A stretch of 64,000 bases of DNA. It comes from Lichenostomus cassidix (taxonomy: Eukaryota > Chordata > Aves > Passeriformes > Meliphagidae). This document shows positions 22,724 to 36,082 of this stretch, one piece after another. Both the position numbers and the translations under genes were made by a program. Under the pieces are notes generated by a model that had not been told where the DNA came from, searched no databases, and saw only the letters and a program-made list of their open reading frames with translations. Position 1 is the stretch's first letter; each line of letters starts with the position of its first letter. The stretch lies in contig CM039199.1 of assembly GCA_008360975.2 (NCBI GenBank), positions 4,787,598-4,851,597 of the forward strand. The letters run 5' to 3'.

Positions 22724-25700
22724 ATGAGTTCTGAATTAAACGTTCCGGTGGATCCTTCCACTCCTGCTTGCTGCTCTGAGCCTGGCACAAAGGGCATGGA
22801 TTATCGGGACTGGGTCAGGCGTAGCTACCTGGAATTGGTCACATCCAACCACCACTCTGTCCAAGCCCTTTCCTGGAGAAAACTGTACCTGAGCCGAGCC
22901 AAACTGAAAGCTTCCAGCAGAACCTCTGCTCTGCTCTCTGGATTTGCAATGGTATGTGTGTTTTGTTGCTTTTTGAGCTGTGAAGGTTTTTGGGTTCTCT
23001 AAAATCAACTCTTAATCAGTGTTTTCCTCCTGGGAAGAGGTAGAGGGTTGTTTCCTGAAGAGACAGGAGGCATCTGCCCGGGGGCTTCTGTTTGGCTGCT
23101 GCTGCAAAGTCTGAGGCTGGCTCTCTCAAGGCAGCAGGGATACATGAGCTGTCTCACAGCCAACCCACACACTCCCAACTCAGCCCTTTAAAAATACTAA
23201 TTCCCTACCTGCAAGTGATCCCAAGTGCTCCGCCAGCATTCCTAAACAATCAAGGCCCTGGGCTCTCCTTTGTCCCTGAGGCTGTCCGGGGCTGGCTGCC
23301 TTCATGTGAGTCTGCTCTTGGGCGTGGAGCTCCTTCAGGCCCCTGCGGTTGCTGTGGTCCTGAAATGTTATTTTAATTTCCCTGTGTGTTTTCTCAGGTC
23401 ACGGTGTCTAAAATAAGGTGGAGGTTGGGTCACAGTCTGCCGAAGTGAAGTTTGCATAGCATGATCAGGGAGATCGTGTTATACCACTGAGGTGTGAGAA
23501 GAGGCCCTGAGCCTCAGACCTGGTGTCAGAGGGCTCTGCAGCCTGCAGGGAGCCAAACCTGGTATATTTTTGTCGGTGCAGCCGATTGGAAGTGATCCCT
23601 GGTGCTTGCTTTATGCTCTGCAGCACTTGGGTGTTATTTAGAAGGGATTTGCATAGGTCAGAACCATGTCAGGAGTGAGCAAATAAACAAGACTGAGGCA
23701 GTCAGTAGCCCAGTGCTCAGGCCTGTCTGAGCTGTGTGTTAAAACACCGTTGTGCTGTGTCAGTGTGAGCCCCTTCATCTCCCCTCTGCTTTTGCTTACT
23801 GGGAGTGAGAATTGAAACCAGTTTGGGGGAGGTTTCCTGCTCAGGAAATGGGCAGGTCTGGTTGTTCCCGAGGTCTGTCAGCAGAGGGGCAGAGGGCAAT
23901 GCCTGGGTGATGTGGGACACCATGTGAAGTTGTTTCATCCTGCAGCTCAGAAGCTGAGGGAGAAAGACAGATCTCAGGAACTTTCCAGATAGCCCTTCTT
24001 GTTTTATTTTAGCTTCTTCCGCTGCTTTTTCCTCCCCCAGCCCCCCAGATCATGAATCATCCATAACATTACAAGTCTGGGATGATGAAGTTGGTCACCC
24101 AAAATGAAGCTGGGAAGCTGCAGGCAGGGTTTCAGTGGGTGCAGGCTGGAGTGGGGACAGGGTGCTTATTCCTCTCTTTCGCACACTGCCTGTGTGCAAA
24201 AGATGCTCTTAAAAGCTTTTCACAAAGCGTCTGTTGGTTTGTAACCAAACCTGTGTGCTGCAGGGGCAGAAGGCCCCTCCTCCTTTTGAGGAAGCTGAGT
24301 GCTCTCCTGTAGATTGCTCTCAGTCAGGAGTTTTCTTACTCTAAAAAGCTTCTCACATGCTTGTCCTGTGTGCCTCTGGTAACTGGAGTTCTGTTGTGGC
24401 TGTTCTCTTTAACATGATTGTTAAATTACCATTTTGCATTGCTGGGGGCTGATCTACCAGCTGGGGTGTCCCTGCTGGGGTGTGCTGTCACTGGCACCAC
24501 TGGCAGCACTGGGACCCTGGGGCTTGCAGCCCACCCACACTGCAGGGCTGAACCACATCTCTGAAAACAAAGCATGCTTTCTCAACTCACACAGCAGAAA
24601 GTTGCTGAAAGACCTTGGCAAACACAAAATTAACCGTTGGTTTTACATTCTCTTTGAACTGTTTAAAGTGCAGTTGAATATACACAGGAATAAGCAGTGC
24701 TAATTATGGTCACCAGCCTAACATAACAAATAGACCTGAAATCAGTAACTAAAAAAATAAAAACTCTTACAATAAGAAATTCTCTTTATTAGCAAGCTCT
24801 TTGCCCAGCTGATTGGAAAGCTGAGATATTTGTTCCCACTAGATTATTTCTCCTCTGGTAGTCTGGCATGCAGGTATTTAGTACACGGATGTTTACTCTC
24901 TAATAAGAGCACCTTTTTGGCTATTGATGAAAGAAGAGAAGTTATTTAGAGATAAATATGTGTAGACGTGGCATTTAGGGACATGGTTTTAGTGGTAGAC
25001 TTGGCAGTGCTGGAGTACTGGTTGGATTCTGTGATCTTGAAGGTGTTTTCCAGTCTGAACGATTCCGTGATTCTATTAAATAGTTTCCCCAAAGCCTTGA
25101 GTGCATTTAACTATGCAAACAAATGTCATCCAGGGCTTGGCTGTTGCTTTATTTACTTCCCTGTCGGTGTGTTTGATGCAAGCTAGTTCCATATTGGCTG
25201 AAATTATTGCAAGCTGATGGATATTTAATCAACAGGCGATGGCTCTGATCCAGCTCCTTCTGGACAGGCTGCAGAAAAATGCAAACCTTCCTCGTTACCA
25301 TCTCTGGTATTTCTGGCAGAGCATTGGGCAAGTCAGGAGGATGTGGGTCATTCCAGTGCCAGGTCTGCTTGGAGGTGGGCTGTAGGGCAGCTGCATCTGC
25401 CCTGAGGAGGCTACAAAGAAAGGTAATTTAGAGGGAGCTTAAGAAACCTCCTTAATAATTTTCCTGATGGAAATAAGAGCTATTATTGCTAATCCGTCTT
25501 CTCAATACATGTCCAATTGCTACAGAATATGTATTTGATTAAAATAGCCAAAACAAAAACCCTGACAGATCTACTGGAGTGATTGTTTTTACAGTCTGCC
25601 AAACCATCTGTGTGAATGTGTCATGGTTTATGTTAAGCCATTTGTCATCCTTTTGCCTGATATTATCTGTCCTGGTCTAAATTTCTCAAGATGAATAACA

Positions 25701-28700
25701 TCTTTGTTGTGGACAGTCTGAGCTATACTGGTCTAAAACCCACCATCATTGCATGTAATTTAATTGCAGTTTAATTCTAAAATGTTCTGAGCACTTGGTC
25801 CTATAATTCCAGAGTTCAGCTGAGTGATTCTCAAGCTTAAAATTAAGCCTGCACTGAAATATTCCATGGTTTGGCAGAGAGCTCAGCCTTGCAAAGTTCC
25901 TTCTGGGAAGAGGTTAAAATAAAGGGGACTGTTACATGGAAGAGTATAATTGTATCAAACATGACATATTAATAGTTTTACAGGCTAGGCAGCATATTTA
26001 ATGATTTTTAAATGGGTTATGTCAGCTTGTCCTCTTTCTCTTATCCCGGTCAGGGAATGACATGACAGCCTGTGCTGGGTGAAGCAATAAGAGCTCACTC
26101 ACCTTTTCAGTACTTGTTTAGGTTAAATGAACTGTTTTTCTGCCTTGCTGCCCTATCTGGATTGTTGATGTTTTTCCCTGAAATACCTCTTACTGAGCCA
26201 TCAGTCAGTGTTAAAAATTCATCACATTGCACAGCTGAAGCTCGCCCTGGGGAATAGGTTAGTCTGGGAGGAAACATCCAATTAGCTGAAAAGTGCTGCT
26301 CATGTGAAGGATAACAAGCAGAAATTGATATGTTGACATCAGCCATCCTTTCAGCTTTAATATAAAGCTATAAATTGGACATGCAGGTACAATTCCCATT
26401 CAGCTGTGTCTCTGGGTATTACAGCACCCCATAATGAACAATGTACCTGCAGGTTTTCCTGGCTGATGGGGCGTGACTGGCAACCACAGTGCTGTACAAA
26501 TTCATTGTACAGCGAAGCAGAGAATAAGTCTGATCTCCTCCCTCTCCAATCAATACAAGGGGAACTGCAAAGGGAGCATACACAAGGCAACGTGAAATGT
26601 GTTCTAATTAAATTGACCTTGCAATGGGTAGTGAAACCAACCCTGTGTTGTTATTTTCTCTGCTATACAACAAGAACTACTGTAAACTGCAGCCAGGAGC
26701 CTGGAAAAACAAACAAACAAAGGTAAAACCCCTACGTGTTCATAATCAGAACAGAAGTCTGGGAATGCCCAAGACCTGTCACAATAATTTTGGTTTCTCT
26801 AATATCCTAAATAGTTGATGTAGCTATAAAATCCAGACTTGTAGAGACTGACCATTTGCCACACATGTTGTATCTAGTTTGCTGCTCAATGTGTTCAGAC
26901 TTGACTGTGGTCTGATGGGTTTCACAGTAAAGGCAGGTAAGGCAGCAGTCATGCCAACTGATTTCCATCCCCTTTAATCCTTTTCAGGGTTTCCAACAGG
27001 GACAACGTGAGCACACCTCTAATCTTCCAGTGCCTAAATAATAGTATTAACAAGTAATGCCAGAGCGAGTGGGGCAGGTGATTATATAGAGCCTGAAATG
27101 GCTGCTCAGGGGAGTCTCACATGAAGGCTGCATAACGTAATCGTGAGTCAGTTCTGTAAAATCCTTCTGTGTCCCAGAACTGAGCTGCAGAATTGAAACT
27201 TTGCATTCTCATGATGTTCTTGAGAGGGCCTTCTTTCCAGCAAGCTGTTCTGGGCTGGAGCAGCAGGTCAGCTGAGATCACCAGAGGTTTTCCTTGCTGC
27301 CAAGAGAGTTAATGTCTCTCCAAATCATGAAGTGCAGCTGCTACAAAGGGATGTTTGACATTCTTGTCCACTGCTTTTGTGGCTTCTCTTAGCAGAAAGT
27401 TTGTGCAATCCTTTCAGGGATGCCACCACATGGTTTCCTTCTCAGGTAGCTTAAGTAATTGTACAAATTCTTATGCTAAACCAGTTAAGAGGAGTGTACT
27501 GGGGCTGCAGTTCTGATCTCAAAAGAGCCTCCTGCTCTTTTGCACATAGTCTGCTTCTTAAGCTTTATTTGATTAAAGTAAAAATAGCTTTAGAGACCTG
27601 GTGTATGATAGCTCTTGTTTGGGGAAGCAGACTCCTGAGTTGCTGAGCACACCCATAAGCCGGTAGCTGTCCACTTCTGCTGAGTGTATCACTAAGTTAT
27701 TACCTCTCAAGGGAGAAATTTGAGGATATAAATAACTTTAAAGTTATTTATCTGAGAATATTTGTAATAAAAACAAACGTAAACGGTTCTGAGAATAGAA
27801 GGCAGCTATTTTAACTATGGGCTACTTAAACTGTAAAGTAGCTTGCGTGCTTCCCATGGTGGGTAGTAAAACCTGGCTGGCCACTGGCCAGAGGAGCTGC
27901 TTGGTTTTGCTTTTCTTCACACGCCTGAAGTTGAAACTTCCTGCACTGCAGCTGCAAGGAAGGAGTGGCAGGAGAGGTTGTGATGGTGACTTATAACAGG
28001 CTCTAAGCTGCCTCCCAGCCCCACATAGCATCTGATGGGCTCCTCCTGTTGTGTGCTGGGTTTGGGGCACTTCCTGTGGCTCATGAATGTGTTCTTTGAG
28101 GAAACCACAGCCTCAGAAAGGCCACAGCACAGGCGGCGCATGCGTCCTCATGGGTGACAGCAGTGACCTGTCTGGGCTGCCATTCCAAAAAGCTCTGTAG
28201 TGTATACTTGACCTTGGGTGTTCTTCCTGAATCAAGATGTTTTCCTGGATGAAAGCCTTGCAAAGAGGAAAGCCAGCAGGTGTTGACAAGCTCTCTGTTC
28301 CTTCCTGCAGGTCGCCATGGTGGAGGTGCAGCTGGAGGTGCAGTACAAGTACCCCCAGATGCTGCTGATCGCCTTCAGCGCCTGCACCACGGTGCTCGTG
28401 GCTGTTCACCTCTTCGCCCTCCTCATCAGCACCTGCATCCTGCCCAACGTGGAAGCTGTGAGCAACATCCACAACCTGAACTCCATCAGCGAGTCCCCGC
28501 ATGAGCGCATGCACCCCTACATCGAGCTGGCCTGGGGCTTCTCCACTGTCCTGGGAATCCTCCTTTTCCTTGCGGAAGTCGTGCTCCTGTGCTGGATAAA
28601 ATTCCTGCCAGTGGGCTCCATCCTGAAAAACGAGACCACCAACGTGGAGAAGCCCAGCAGCCACGCGGGGTGGCAGTCAGCACTGGTGTCCACCATCATC

Positions 28701-28856
28701 ATGGTCCCCGTGGGTCTGATTTTTGTCGTCTTCACCATTCACTTCTACCGCTCCTTGGTGCGGCACAAAACGGAGCGGCACAACCGGGAGATCGAGGAGC
28801 TCCACAAACTGAAAGTGCAGCTAGATGGGCACGACAGAGGCATGCAGGTGGTGTGA
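22724..28856 (+). CDS. ORAI2: ORAI2 calcium release-activated calcium channel protein, complete
   Basis: Plasma-membrane pore subunit of store-operated calcium entry, gated by STIM proteins. Two coding exons, 22724-22951 and 28311-28856 (stop TGA 28854-28856), join in phase 0 to 257 residues (human about 254). Before TM1 lies the [19 protein letters not shown] segment. TM1 spans the splice junction and carries the selectivity-filter glutamate at about residue 81, in [12 protein letters not shown]2 is about residues 93-120, TM3 about 147-173 with the conserved glutamate at 165, and TM4 about 200-222. A C-terminal helix ([19 protein letters not shown]) is the STIM-binding coiled coil. The start has A at -3. 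The TM3-TM4 loop is longer and different from the human one I recall, and contains an N-E-T sequon at residue 183. Loop and tail text fit ORAI2 rather than ORAI1 or ORAI3. Confidence 0.96.
22952..28310 (+). other. ORAI2: ORAI2 large intron inside TM1 coding sequence
   Basis: A 5.4-kb phase-0 intron. It contains one CR1 fragment (24978-25080). I see no exon and no further repeat. AT-rich text without notable structure covers 25440-27800. Confidence 0.6.
24978..25080 (+). mobile_element. CR1 LINE 3'-end fragment
   Basis: The text GGACATGGTTTTAGTGG, then ACTTGGCAGTGCTGGAG, GGTTGGATTCTGTGATCTTG and the terminal GATTCCGTGATTCTATT is the typical CR1 3' end in plus orientation, severely 5'-truncated. 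Confidence 0.85.
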
Positions 28857-31150
28857 CAGAGCCTGCACTCAGCTCAGCCAGGGCTGAGAGCAAAATACCT
28901 GGTCTGCTGCTTGGTGAGATGCACCAGGGATGGATGGATTGTCTTGAGGCTTAAATCTGTAAATGCTACTTGCCTGCCATTTCTAGCTGTGGGTTCTCGT
29001 GCTGTTCCACGTGTTGGGGGCTCTGCCCTGATTCTGGTCCCACACACTTGGTACTTAAGTTGACGCTGCCATGGTGTTCAAGGTCAAAACTTTATCTACC
29101 TTAACGTTGGCAGCCAAAAATCTGTATTTTTTACAAATGCAATATTCTGTTGCCAAAAGCGAAACTGCATCAGCTGTCCCAAAAGCCAGTGTGTGTGTGT
29201 GTAGGACCTGTCTTACATGTCAGAACTCCCTGGCTGTCAGTGCAGCCACAATTAACTGGCAGCTCAATTCTAGAGCAGAGCTGGTTAATGTGGGTACCTG
29301 CACTTGGCTCAAGGACATCCAGGAAAGCACAACAGAAACTGAGAGTGTTGACCACCGTTGTTCCAAAGCAAGTATTCCATAAATACATAACCAGAAAGAA
29401 AACAGCCTTAGCTTTTATGTTCTTTTCTTGCTATTCTTTACTGTATTTTTACAGCTTGGGAGGTAGAATTTTGCATTGCAGGAGGCTGGGAAGTTCTCTC
29501 GTACTTTCTTCTGCAGCATCTGTCACTTTAGATTGAGTAAGTGCCAAGATCATGTGTTTTTTCCCAATAAGAGGCAAGAGTGCCCAGGGAAGGCTTACAG
29601 GTGTTTTAGTTTTAACAAGGACGTTCTTAAAACAGAACAATGACAGGGAATTTAATGAGACGAGACTTTGAAGGACTAACAAAGCAAGTTTCAAGGAGGT
29701 AAAGGAGTGACAGCAAGTATTGTAGAAATCTACCACTGTGTCTTCTTCATGTGTGCATTGCTGCCATGCCTTTTGCCTGGTTTACTGGAGAGAACAAGCC
29801 CAGTCCTGTGTTATTTCATCATTTGGGTTTTTGGGTTGGTTTGTTTTTGGTTTTTTTTTTCTTTTTTTAATTGGCTGTAGCATTTTTCTGTCAGAAATGA
29901 ATGCTTCCTCCTCCCTCCACCAAAGCAGACAACTCCTCTGCTGGAACTTGGAGCTGTCCTGGCAATCCTGATGGAGCTGAATCCGGCAGGAATGCTGTGT
30001 GCCATTAAAGAGCTATCCCTTTCCTTTGAGCTCATTTCTTTTTTCAGCAGCTGAGACAATGACACTTGCATGTCTGTGTTGCTTAGCAAGGGAAGCTTGT
30101 AAATTCCATAGCATCCTCGTGGGTGAAAACTTCTGTAAAAAAAAACCCCAATTTTATGATTTTTGGTAACTTTGTGGAGAGAAAAGAGTGTTTTGCAATC
30201 ATCAGCTCTTTTAAGGGAAAGTTAGGCTTTCTGCCACACAGGGCTGCAAGAAGCATAAGCACATTTTGTTGGCCCTGATCCTGTGCTGGTTTCCTCCTCT
30301 GCACTCAAAAACTGCAGTTGCAGAGTCTCTGAGGCCTTGTAGGTTTCTGAAATCATTAAGGATGTTTATGATGTTCTGTTTAACCCTGGTCCCTTATTCC
30401 ACTGGGATTTGAGAACTCTGATGGGTCTATATTACATGTCAGCTTCCCAGAAGGGAGTGTACACACAAACCCCAGGGCAGCAGGGTGAGACTATCCCAAT
30501 ATTCCTCTCTGGCGAGAGCCTTGGGAAACCAACTCTCATCTCTCTTGTTTACATGCGAATGCGAGCGTTGCTGAACAAGTTGCTTAGCACTGTGTCTGTG
30601 GCTTTCATCTGTTGTTCTTGCTGCAGTTGGCATGTACCATATTGGCTGATGTGCAGCAAAGAAAATAGGCTTTGTGTGCTAAATGACTAATCTGTACTCA
30701 TGTGCATATGCAAAAAAAAACCAGGAGTGTCCTCCAGGAAATGGGGTGGTCGTGAAATTCATACGAACTCCCCAGAACTCTGCCACCTCTCCCTCCTCTT
30801 TTTACCATAATAAAAATTAAAAGGTTTACACAACAGAATCAGAGTTGAGTTTTCTGCCAAGTGCTACACGTGTCGGCTCCTCCACCAACAGAATTTCTGT
30901 TGTGAGGCCAGAGCCAGACCAGATGGGATGAATCTCTCATCTGTACTTTGCAGTCTCCTTTAACACCAGTAATAGTAGGACCTTGTGTGCTGAGGGGTTT
31001 AGAAGGCTGTCGAGGAAAGTATTGCACCCTTTTTGCAATTTTTTTTTTCTATTTCCCCCCTGTGCATACAGTGCTGCAAAAGCACTGTTTGGAAAGAGCC
31101 AAATCATTCATTTAATTTTTTTGCAAATGTAATAAACTTCAGCAAATGGA
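28857..31150 (+). other. ORAI2: ORAI2 3' untranslated region (probable extent)
   Basis: No new gene begins between the ORAI2 stop and the AATAAA signals at 30809-30814 and 31131-31136. A long 3'UTR is usual for ORAI2. The region includes a short GT run at 29190-29203 and a T-rich tract near 29840-29868. Which poly(A) site is used cannot be told from sequence. Confidence 0.5.
31131..31136 (+). terminator. ORAI2: Candidate distal poly(A) signal of ORAI2
   Basis: AATAAA preceded by a T-rich stretch and followed by GTGCTCTGATTTTGTAG about 30 bases later. The alternative proximal signal AATAAA is at 30809-30814. Confidence 0.45.
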
Positions 31151-32628
31151 GAAATGAAGCAGAAACTGTGCTCTGATTTTGTAGACTAACTCATTGAGGC
31201 TTTGGTGGGATTGGATTCAAGATCAGTCTCAAGACAGTGCATCTGTGAGTGGAGTGGGATCACCTTACTCCAGAGGGGAGTCTGAGGTACAGTTTGGGAT
31301 AATGTCCCAAAGGCAAATGCACTCAAAACAGAATAATTACATGCTTTCCTATCTTTGCTTACAGCTCTGTTTGTTTTGTCTCTCTGGGCGCTGAGTTCTC
31401 CCTTCCATGAGAAGCCCATGGGAGTATTTGCTTTCTGATTCTAGGATCTCTCAAGGTTACCTATCACCTTCATGCTGTAACTCCTCTCCTTTTCCAACAA
31501 CAGCCTTTGCTTTTCTTGCTCCTGCCTCTCTTCCTCCAACCTGTTTACATTTTCACCACTGTTGGGTCTAGACTTGTGTTGAGAAAGGTTACCTGTGGCA
31601 CCAGCCATAGGAGTTCATCCATAAAACAAGGAGTAGGGATGTTGTAGTTGTTCAGCTCCTGCTGTCAGCAGGATTCCCATCAGTCAAGCCAGCCTTTCCA
31701 CACTGTCACTGCTATTCCAGCAGGGCTGGCAGCTCTCTGTGTCACGTCTGGGTTTGTCTGTCCATTCCTGGCCACGTCTGTCCTGTGCTGTCACCTCTCT
31801 GTCATTCCTGGGTTGTTTGTCATTCCTGGAGTGTCCCAGGTTTTGTGTGGCTTCCATCCTGCAATGCCTGCATGGAGATGTTTCTCCCAAGGGTTCCACC
31901 CTCAGCTGGGGCTGTGTGTTGAGGATCTCCTCTGGCATTTGTTGGCTTTCTGTGCCAGCCTTGAGCCCTGGGCTGCTGCAGTCTGGGGTGACTGCTGCCC
32001 TAATTCTCAGCCCACTTGGGCTGTGGTTCTCTGGACCAATTACTGCCTTCTTTGGGCTATTGCTCCAGTTTTTGCACTGGAGCTTAGCACAGGTCTTGCT
32101 TCAGAGTCCTGAGTCTTCCTCCAGATTTTTTTTGGGACAGTTTTTGTCCAGCAGAAAGATGCCTTTGAAGGCTCCAGCACTGCACCACCTGCCTGCCCAC
32201 CCTAAAGCAGGGAGGGAGCTCTCAAGGACAGGGGGACAACACTTCTTTGTATCATTCTTGGGCACCGATTTAGGAGGCAATTCCTCTCTCCCTTTTCCTC
32301 TTAGCAGGAGTAAAGAAGGGGCACGACCGAGCTGGGGGGAGCAGGATCGGGTTCTCCCTTTGCCGTGTTTAGTGGCAGCTCTCACTCCGTGCTCTCCCTA
32401 TTTTTAACATCGCCCCGGGCCAGGCATGGCTCGCTGTTTCAGTGCACAGGAGGCTCTCGGGGAGACTTTACGAGCGGGAGAGATGGAGTAATGTTGGATT
32501 TGGCCATGTGACGGATGAAAGCGATACTGTGTGAGAGTCCCGTGTGGAGCGAGCGCTGCTGTAAGTGCTCAGAAATGTGGACGTGTTTATGGAGAGCACT
32601 GGGGTGGGTGCAGCTGCAGAGAAAGCTG

Positions 32629-32673
32629 TGCATCCTTCCACATCCTTCCCATCCTTCCACATCCTTCCGTTCC
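32629..32673. repeat. Short tandem repeat of CATCCTTCCA type
   Basis: About four and a half copies of CATCCTTCCA or CATCCTTCC in 45 bases, followed by TCCGTTCCC. Confidence 0.8.
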
Positions 32674-34424
32674 CTGGCTCTGGATGTGGGGATGGGCAAT
32701 CCCAGTTTGCCTCGAGGTTACCTGCTTTCTCTTCCTGCCTTCAAACAAACAAAAGGCCTTGGAGTTTCCCTGCTGCTGTAGATTCCTTATCTTTTCAATC
32801 TCATTGCACCAACTTCTCAGACAGCTTCCTCAACACCCCCACCAAGCTGCAATCTCAAATTCAGCTGGGCCAGCGGGGTTGTTTTCTGATTAACTCACAG
32901 GCTCTCTCCTCTTCACCCATCTCAAAGCATTCAGTAATTACAATTGACTGGCTGGATTTGGAGAATATTTCCCTGAATCCCTGTGTGTCCAACTGGGAGC
33001 TTGCTTTCTGCCCACAAGTGTGACAGCCATGAATACTAAGAGAAAAAAAATAATCTGTATTTTAGCTTTGCCTATTCTTGTTTTACCTCTGCATGAACAA
33101 TATTTAATGTAGAACAACGAATGTATCTCAGTTGTTGTCCAGCTATGTGAGAGAAACTGGATAAACTTGCTCAGCTTTATGCTTCTTGGTGATTTCAGAC
33201 TGATTTTTTAAAGGCAGCTCAAGTCCTCCAGCATCCTCTATGGGTTAACTTGGGTTCTGCCTGTTTGAAAAAACATTTGGTCAGATGTTATCGTTCTCCT
33301 TTTGCAATGCACAAGGAGATAACAATTAGATGCACTTCCTTTTAATGAGGGTCTGCTCTTGGCATGTGTTTTACAAGGAGGTTAAGGAGATAATTAAGGA
33401 GACAAACAGCTGTGACAGAAACTCCTATCACAGGAAGACCATTAAAGTTTGTCTTAATAATACCAGCTTAGTGGACAAAATTACTTTTAAGAGCTCATTA
33501 ATCGAGATTAGAACATCTTTATATTTTTCTCAGATTTCTATGGTATTTTGACAGTTAAATTGTTAATGTTTTGCAACACTGCAAACCAGGATTTTCTTTC
33601 ACTTTTTTTTGGCTTTTTAGCAGAGAATGTACGTCAAGTTTTAAGGAGTAATATTGAATGGATGGATGTGCAGTTGCATTTTGATCTAAGGATGATGCCC
33701 AAAAGGCTTTTTAACAGGTGAAAAATGCCAAAAGACTGGCACAGCAATGCCTGTGTAGTGACTAGATTAAGTTTTGGACTTCAAAAACACCAAGAAAAAG
33801 CCCTTAGTTTTTGACTCAGTATTTAATTATTTGCATTTTTTTCACATTTAAGATATCAGCTAGGAAGAGCTGGAATCTTCAGGCAAGAACAGCAGCTTCC
33901 TGCATAGCTAAATCAAGGCAGAAAAATTCAGCCAACAAATGCAGAGCACAAAATGAACTAACACTGTATAAGTTATTGTGGCAATCTGATTCATCAGAAT
34001 CCATCATCTGCTTTCATTGTGGAGAGAATGGAGCAGCAGGGATGCACACAGAAAGTGTTTTAGCAGCCTGAGAGCACAATATAAATGTAAAAGGGAGTGT
34101 TGGAAATTAGGGCCAAACATTAATGGCAATACTTGACTGCTGCAGTGTGGTGAGAAGAGAGCAGATCGATGGAGAGGCTTGGAACTGAAGGGTGAGGAGG
34201 ATGCAGGTGCAGTGTTTGCTCTCTCTGACAGCCTGCCCTGAGTTTCCTCCTGGTTTGTCTGTGCCAGGCTCACAGCCTCCTCCTCCTGCTTGGACAAAGC
34301 CCCTCTGCTCCAACAGCAGCTCCTGGGGACATCCGACTGCCAAGCCCTGTGGACACCAGGCTGTGGGGAAAAGGTGAGGAACTGCTGCTCTGAGAGCACT
34401 CTGTGCTTTGGGGAGTGAGCTGGA

Positions 34425-34665
34425 CCATCACAGAATGGGTTGGTTGGAAGGGACTGTAATGATCATCCAGTTCCACCCCCTGCCATGGTCAGGGACATCT
34501 TCCACTAGACCAGGTTGCTCCAACCTGGCCTTGAACACTTCCAGGGATGGAGCAGCCACAGCTTCTCTGGGCAACCTGGGCCAGGGCCTCGCCCCACTCA
34601 CAGGGAAGAATTTCTTCCTAATAACTTATCTAGATCTACCCTCTTCCAGTTGCAGCCTATGAGGA
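34425..34665 (-). mobile_element. CR1 LINE 3' fragment, minus orientation
   Basis: Reverse-complement CR1 3' end: ATCACAGAATGGGTTGG at 34428, then GTTCCACCCCCTGCCATGG, AGACCAGGTTGCTCCAACC, GGCCTTGAACACTTCCAGGG and CTTCCTAATAACTTATCTAG. The 3' terminus lies at the low coordinate. Confidence 0.9.
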
Positions 34666-36082
34666 ATTTTCTGGGACAGAGCTATCACTGTGATCTCTCA
34701 CTGTGAGCCTGTTGTGTGTCTGTGTTTGCAGTGAAGAGGTTCCATCAGAGAGGAAATGCTGTGACTTCCAAAAGTGCTGCTGGAGCTCCATGATGACACT
34801 TGCCAACCCACCTGGATGAAGGTTTGGAGTTTGGGACTGCCCATGGGAGCCCTGCTTGTCGGACTTAACACTAAACTCAACCAGCCCACAAAGGGCTCTG
34901 GTTGTATTTTTTGGCTTAAACTGATAAAAAATGCCCTGGCTGACCCATCTGATTTCTGGTGACTGTTCTGGGTGAAGAGCTCCCTCCCCTGCAGTGCCCA
35001 AACAGAGGGCAGTGCCTGTGGCAGGAGTGTTTTACTGTGCAGCAAATCCTTTGCACTGTGCCAAGGAAGTACTTCTAGGGCAGAGCACAGCAGTGCAGGG
35101 ACGTTGAGATCCTGTGTGCAAATGTGTCTGTCCCCTTTCCTGACCAACTAAAGCCAGGCAGCACTGCCTGGTGGTGGCAAGGTGGTGTTTTCCTGCTGCA
35201 GGTGTGACTGTGCTGAATGGTTTTCATGGCACAACCGTGTTTATTAAAGGATCACTCTTCTTCCACAGCACAACTTCATTTTCAAGAGCACAGAAGTTTG
35301 TTCAGAGCAGACAGATGGCCTCAGATCAGCTTCTGCTGCAAATGACTCCTTGAATCTTAGGTACGAGGCATGATTCAAACCTGACTGCTGGAGGTGCCAG
35401 GAAAATAAATGATAGCTGCCAGGGCTGCAGTCTGTTGCCCAGCTAATTCCCAAAATCAGACTCTTGCTAGTGAGAGCTGACAGCGGGGTTCAGAGATGAC
35501 AAATGATCAGAAAATAACAGTCTGTGCAGGCCTTTGGTCTGATCTCTGTCCAAGCCTGAGGAGTCAGCACTGGCCCTCTGCAAATGCTGCTCTTTGGTCC
35601 CAGAAGATACAGGCCACACATGGAATTTGTGATTAATCCTCATTGTTACAGCATGAATCTTCAGCAAAGGATAATTCATTAGTTCTCAGTGTGTTGTACT
35701 GTCTGTGGAGAGATTTTTGCTTACCTTCCTCCCCTGAGAGCTGATTCCTAAAGGACCCATCTGAGGTGGGTGAGGAGATAGTTGTACCCCCAGGGCTCCC
35801 TGCAACATCCAAACCAGTCTGACATTGTCAGGGTATGGGCCAGGAAAGCTTAAAATCTGTGGCAGGGCTGGAGCTGAAACTGTGTCGAGGGCTGTTTGAT
35901 ACTCTGTTTAATATTTCTAACTTTCTTGGTTTAATTTAAGTGATTTGGAACTGGCTGTTGGCTTTTTTGTTACAGCACTGGTAATGGATACAACCTCTCA
36001 TTTCTGACTTTGGCCAAAAAGCTCCTATTGCCCAGGAGACTTTGAATCCCACCCCTTTTACTTCTGTGTGTTACATTTCCAT

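Larger units (their letters stand above)
31151..36080. other. Intergenic region ORAI2-ALKBH4, no gene seen
   Basis: No exon of a known family is recognised. A stretch of low-complexity T/G/C-rich text at 31680-32110 (repeated GTCATTCCTGG, CTGTGCTGTC) produces open frames over 200 codons that do not look like protein. A short pyrimidine repeat is at 32629-32673 and one CR1 copy at 34425-34665. The remainder shows nothing. Confidence 0.55.

Noticed and set aside
28113..28664. 183-codon minus-strand open frame opposite ORAI2
   Set aside because: Shadow of the ORAI2 coding exon; histidine- and glutamate-rich antisense text with no known family.
31739..32407. 222-codon plus-strand open frame between ORAI2 and ALKBH4
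   Set aside because: Low-complexity sequence with repeated CTGTC/CATTCC phrases, no splice context, and no recognisable domain. The Leu/Ser/Cys-rich translation is biased by base composition.
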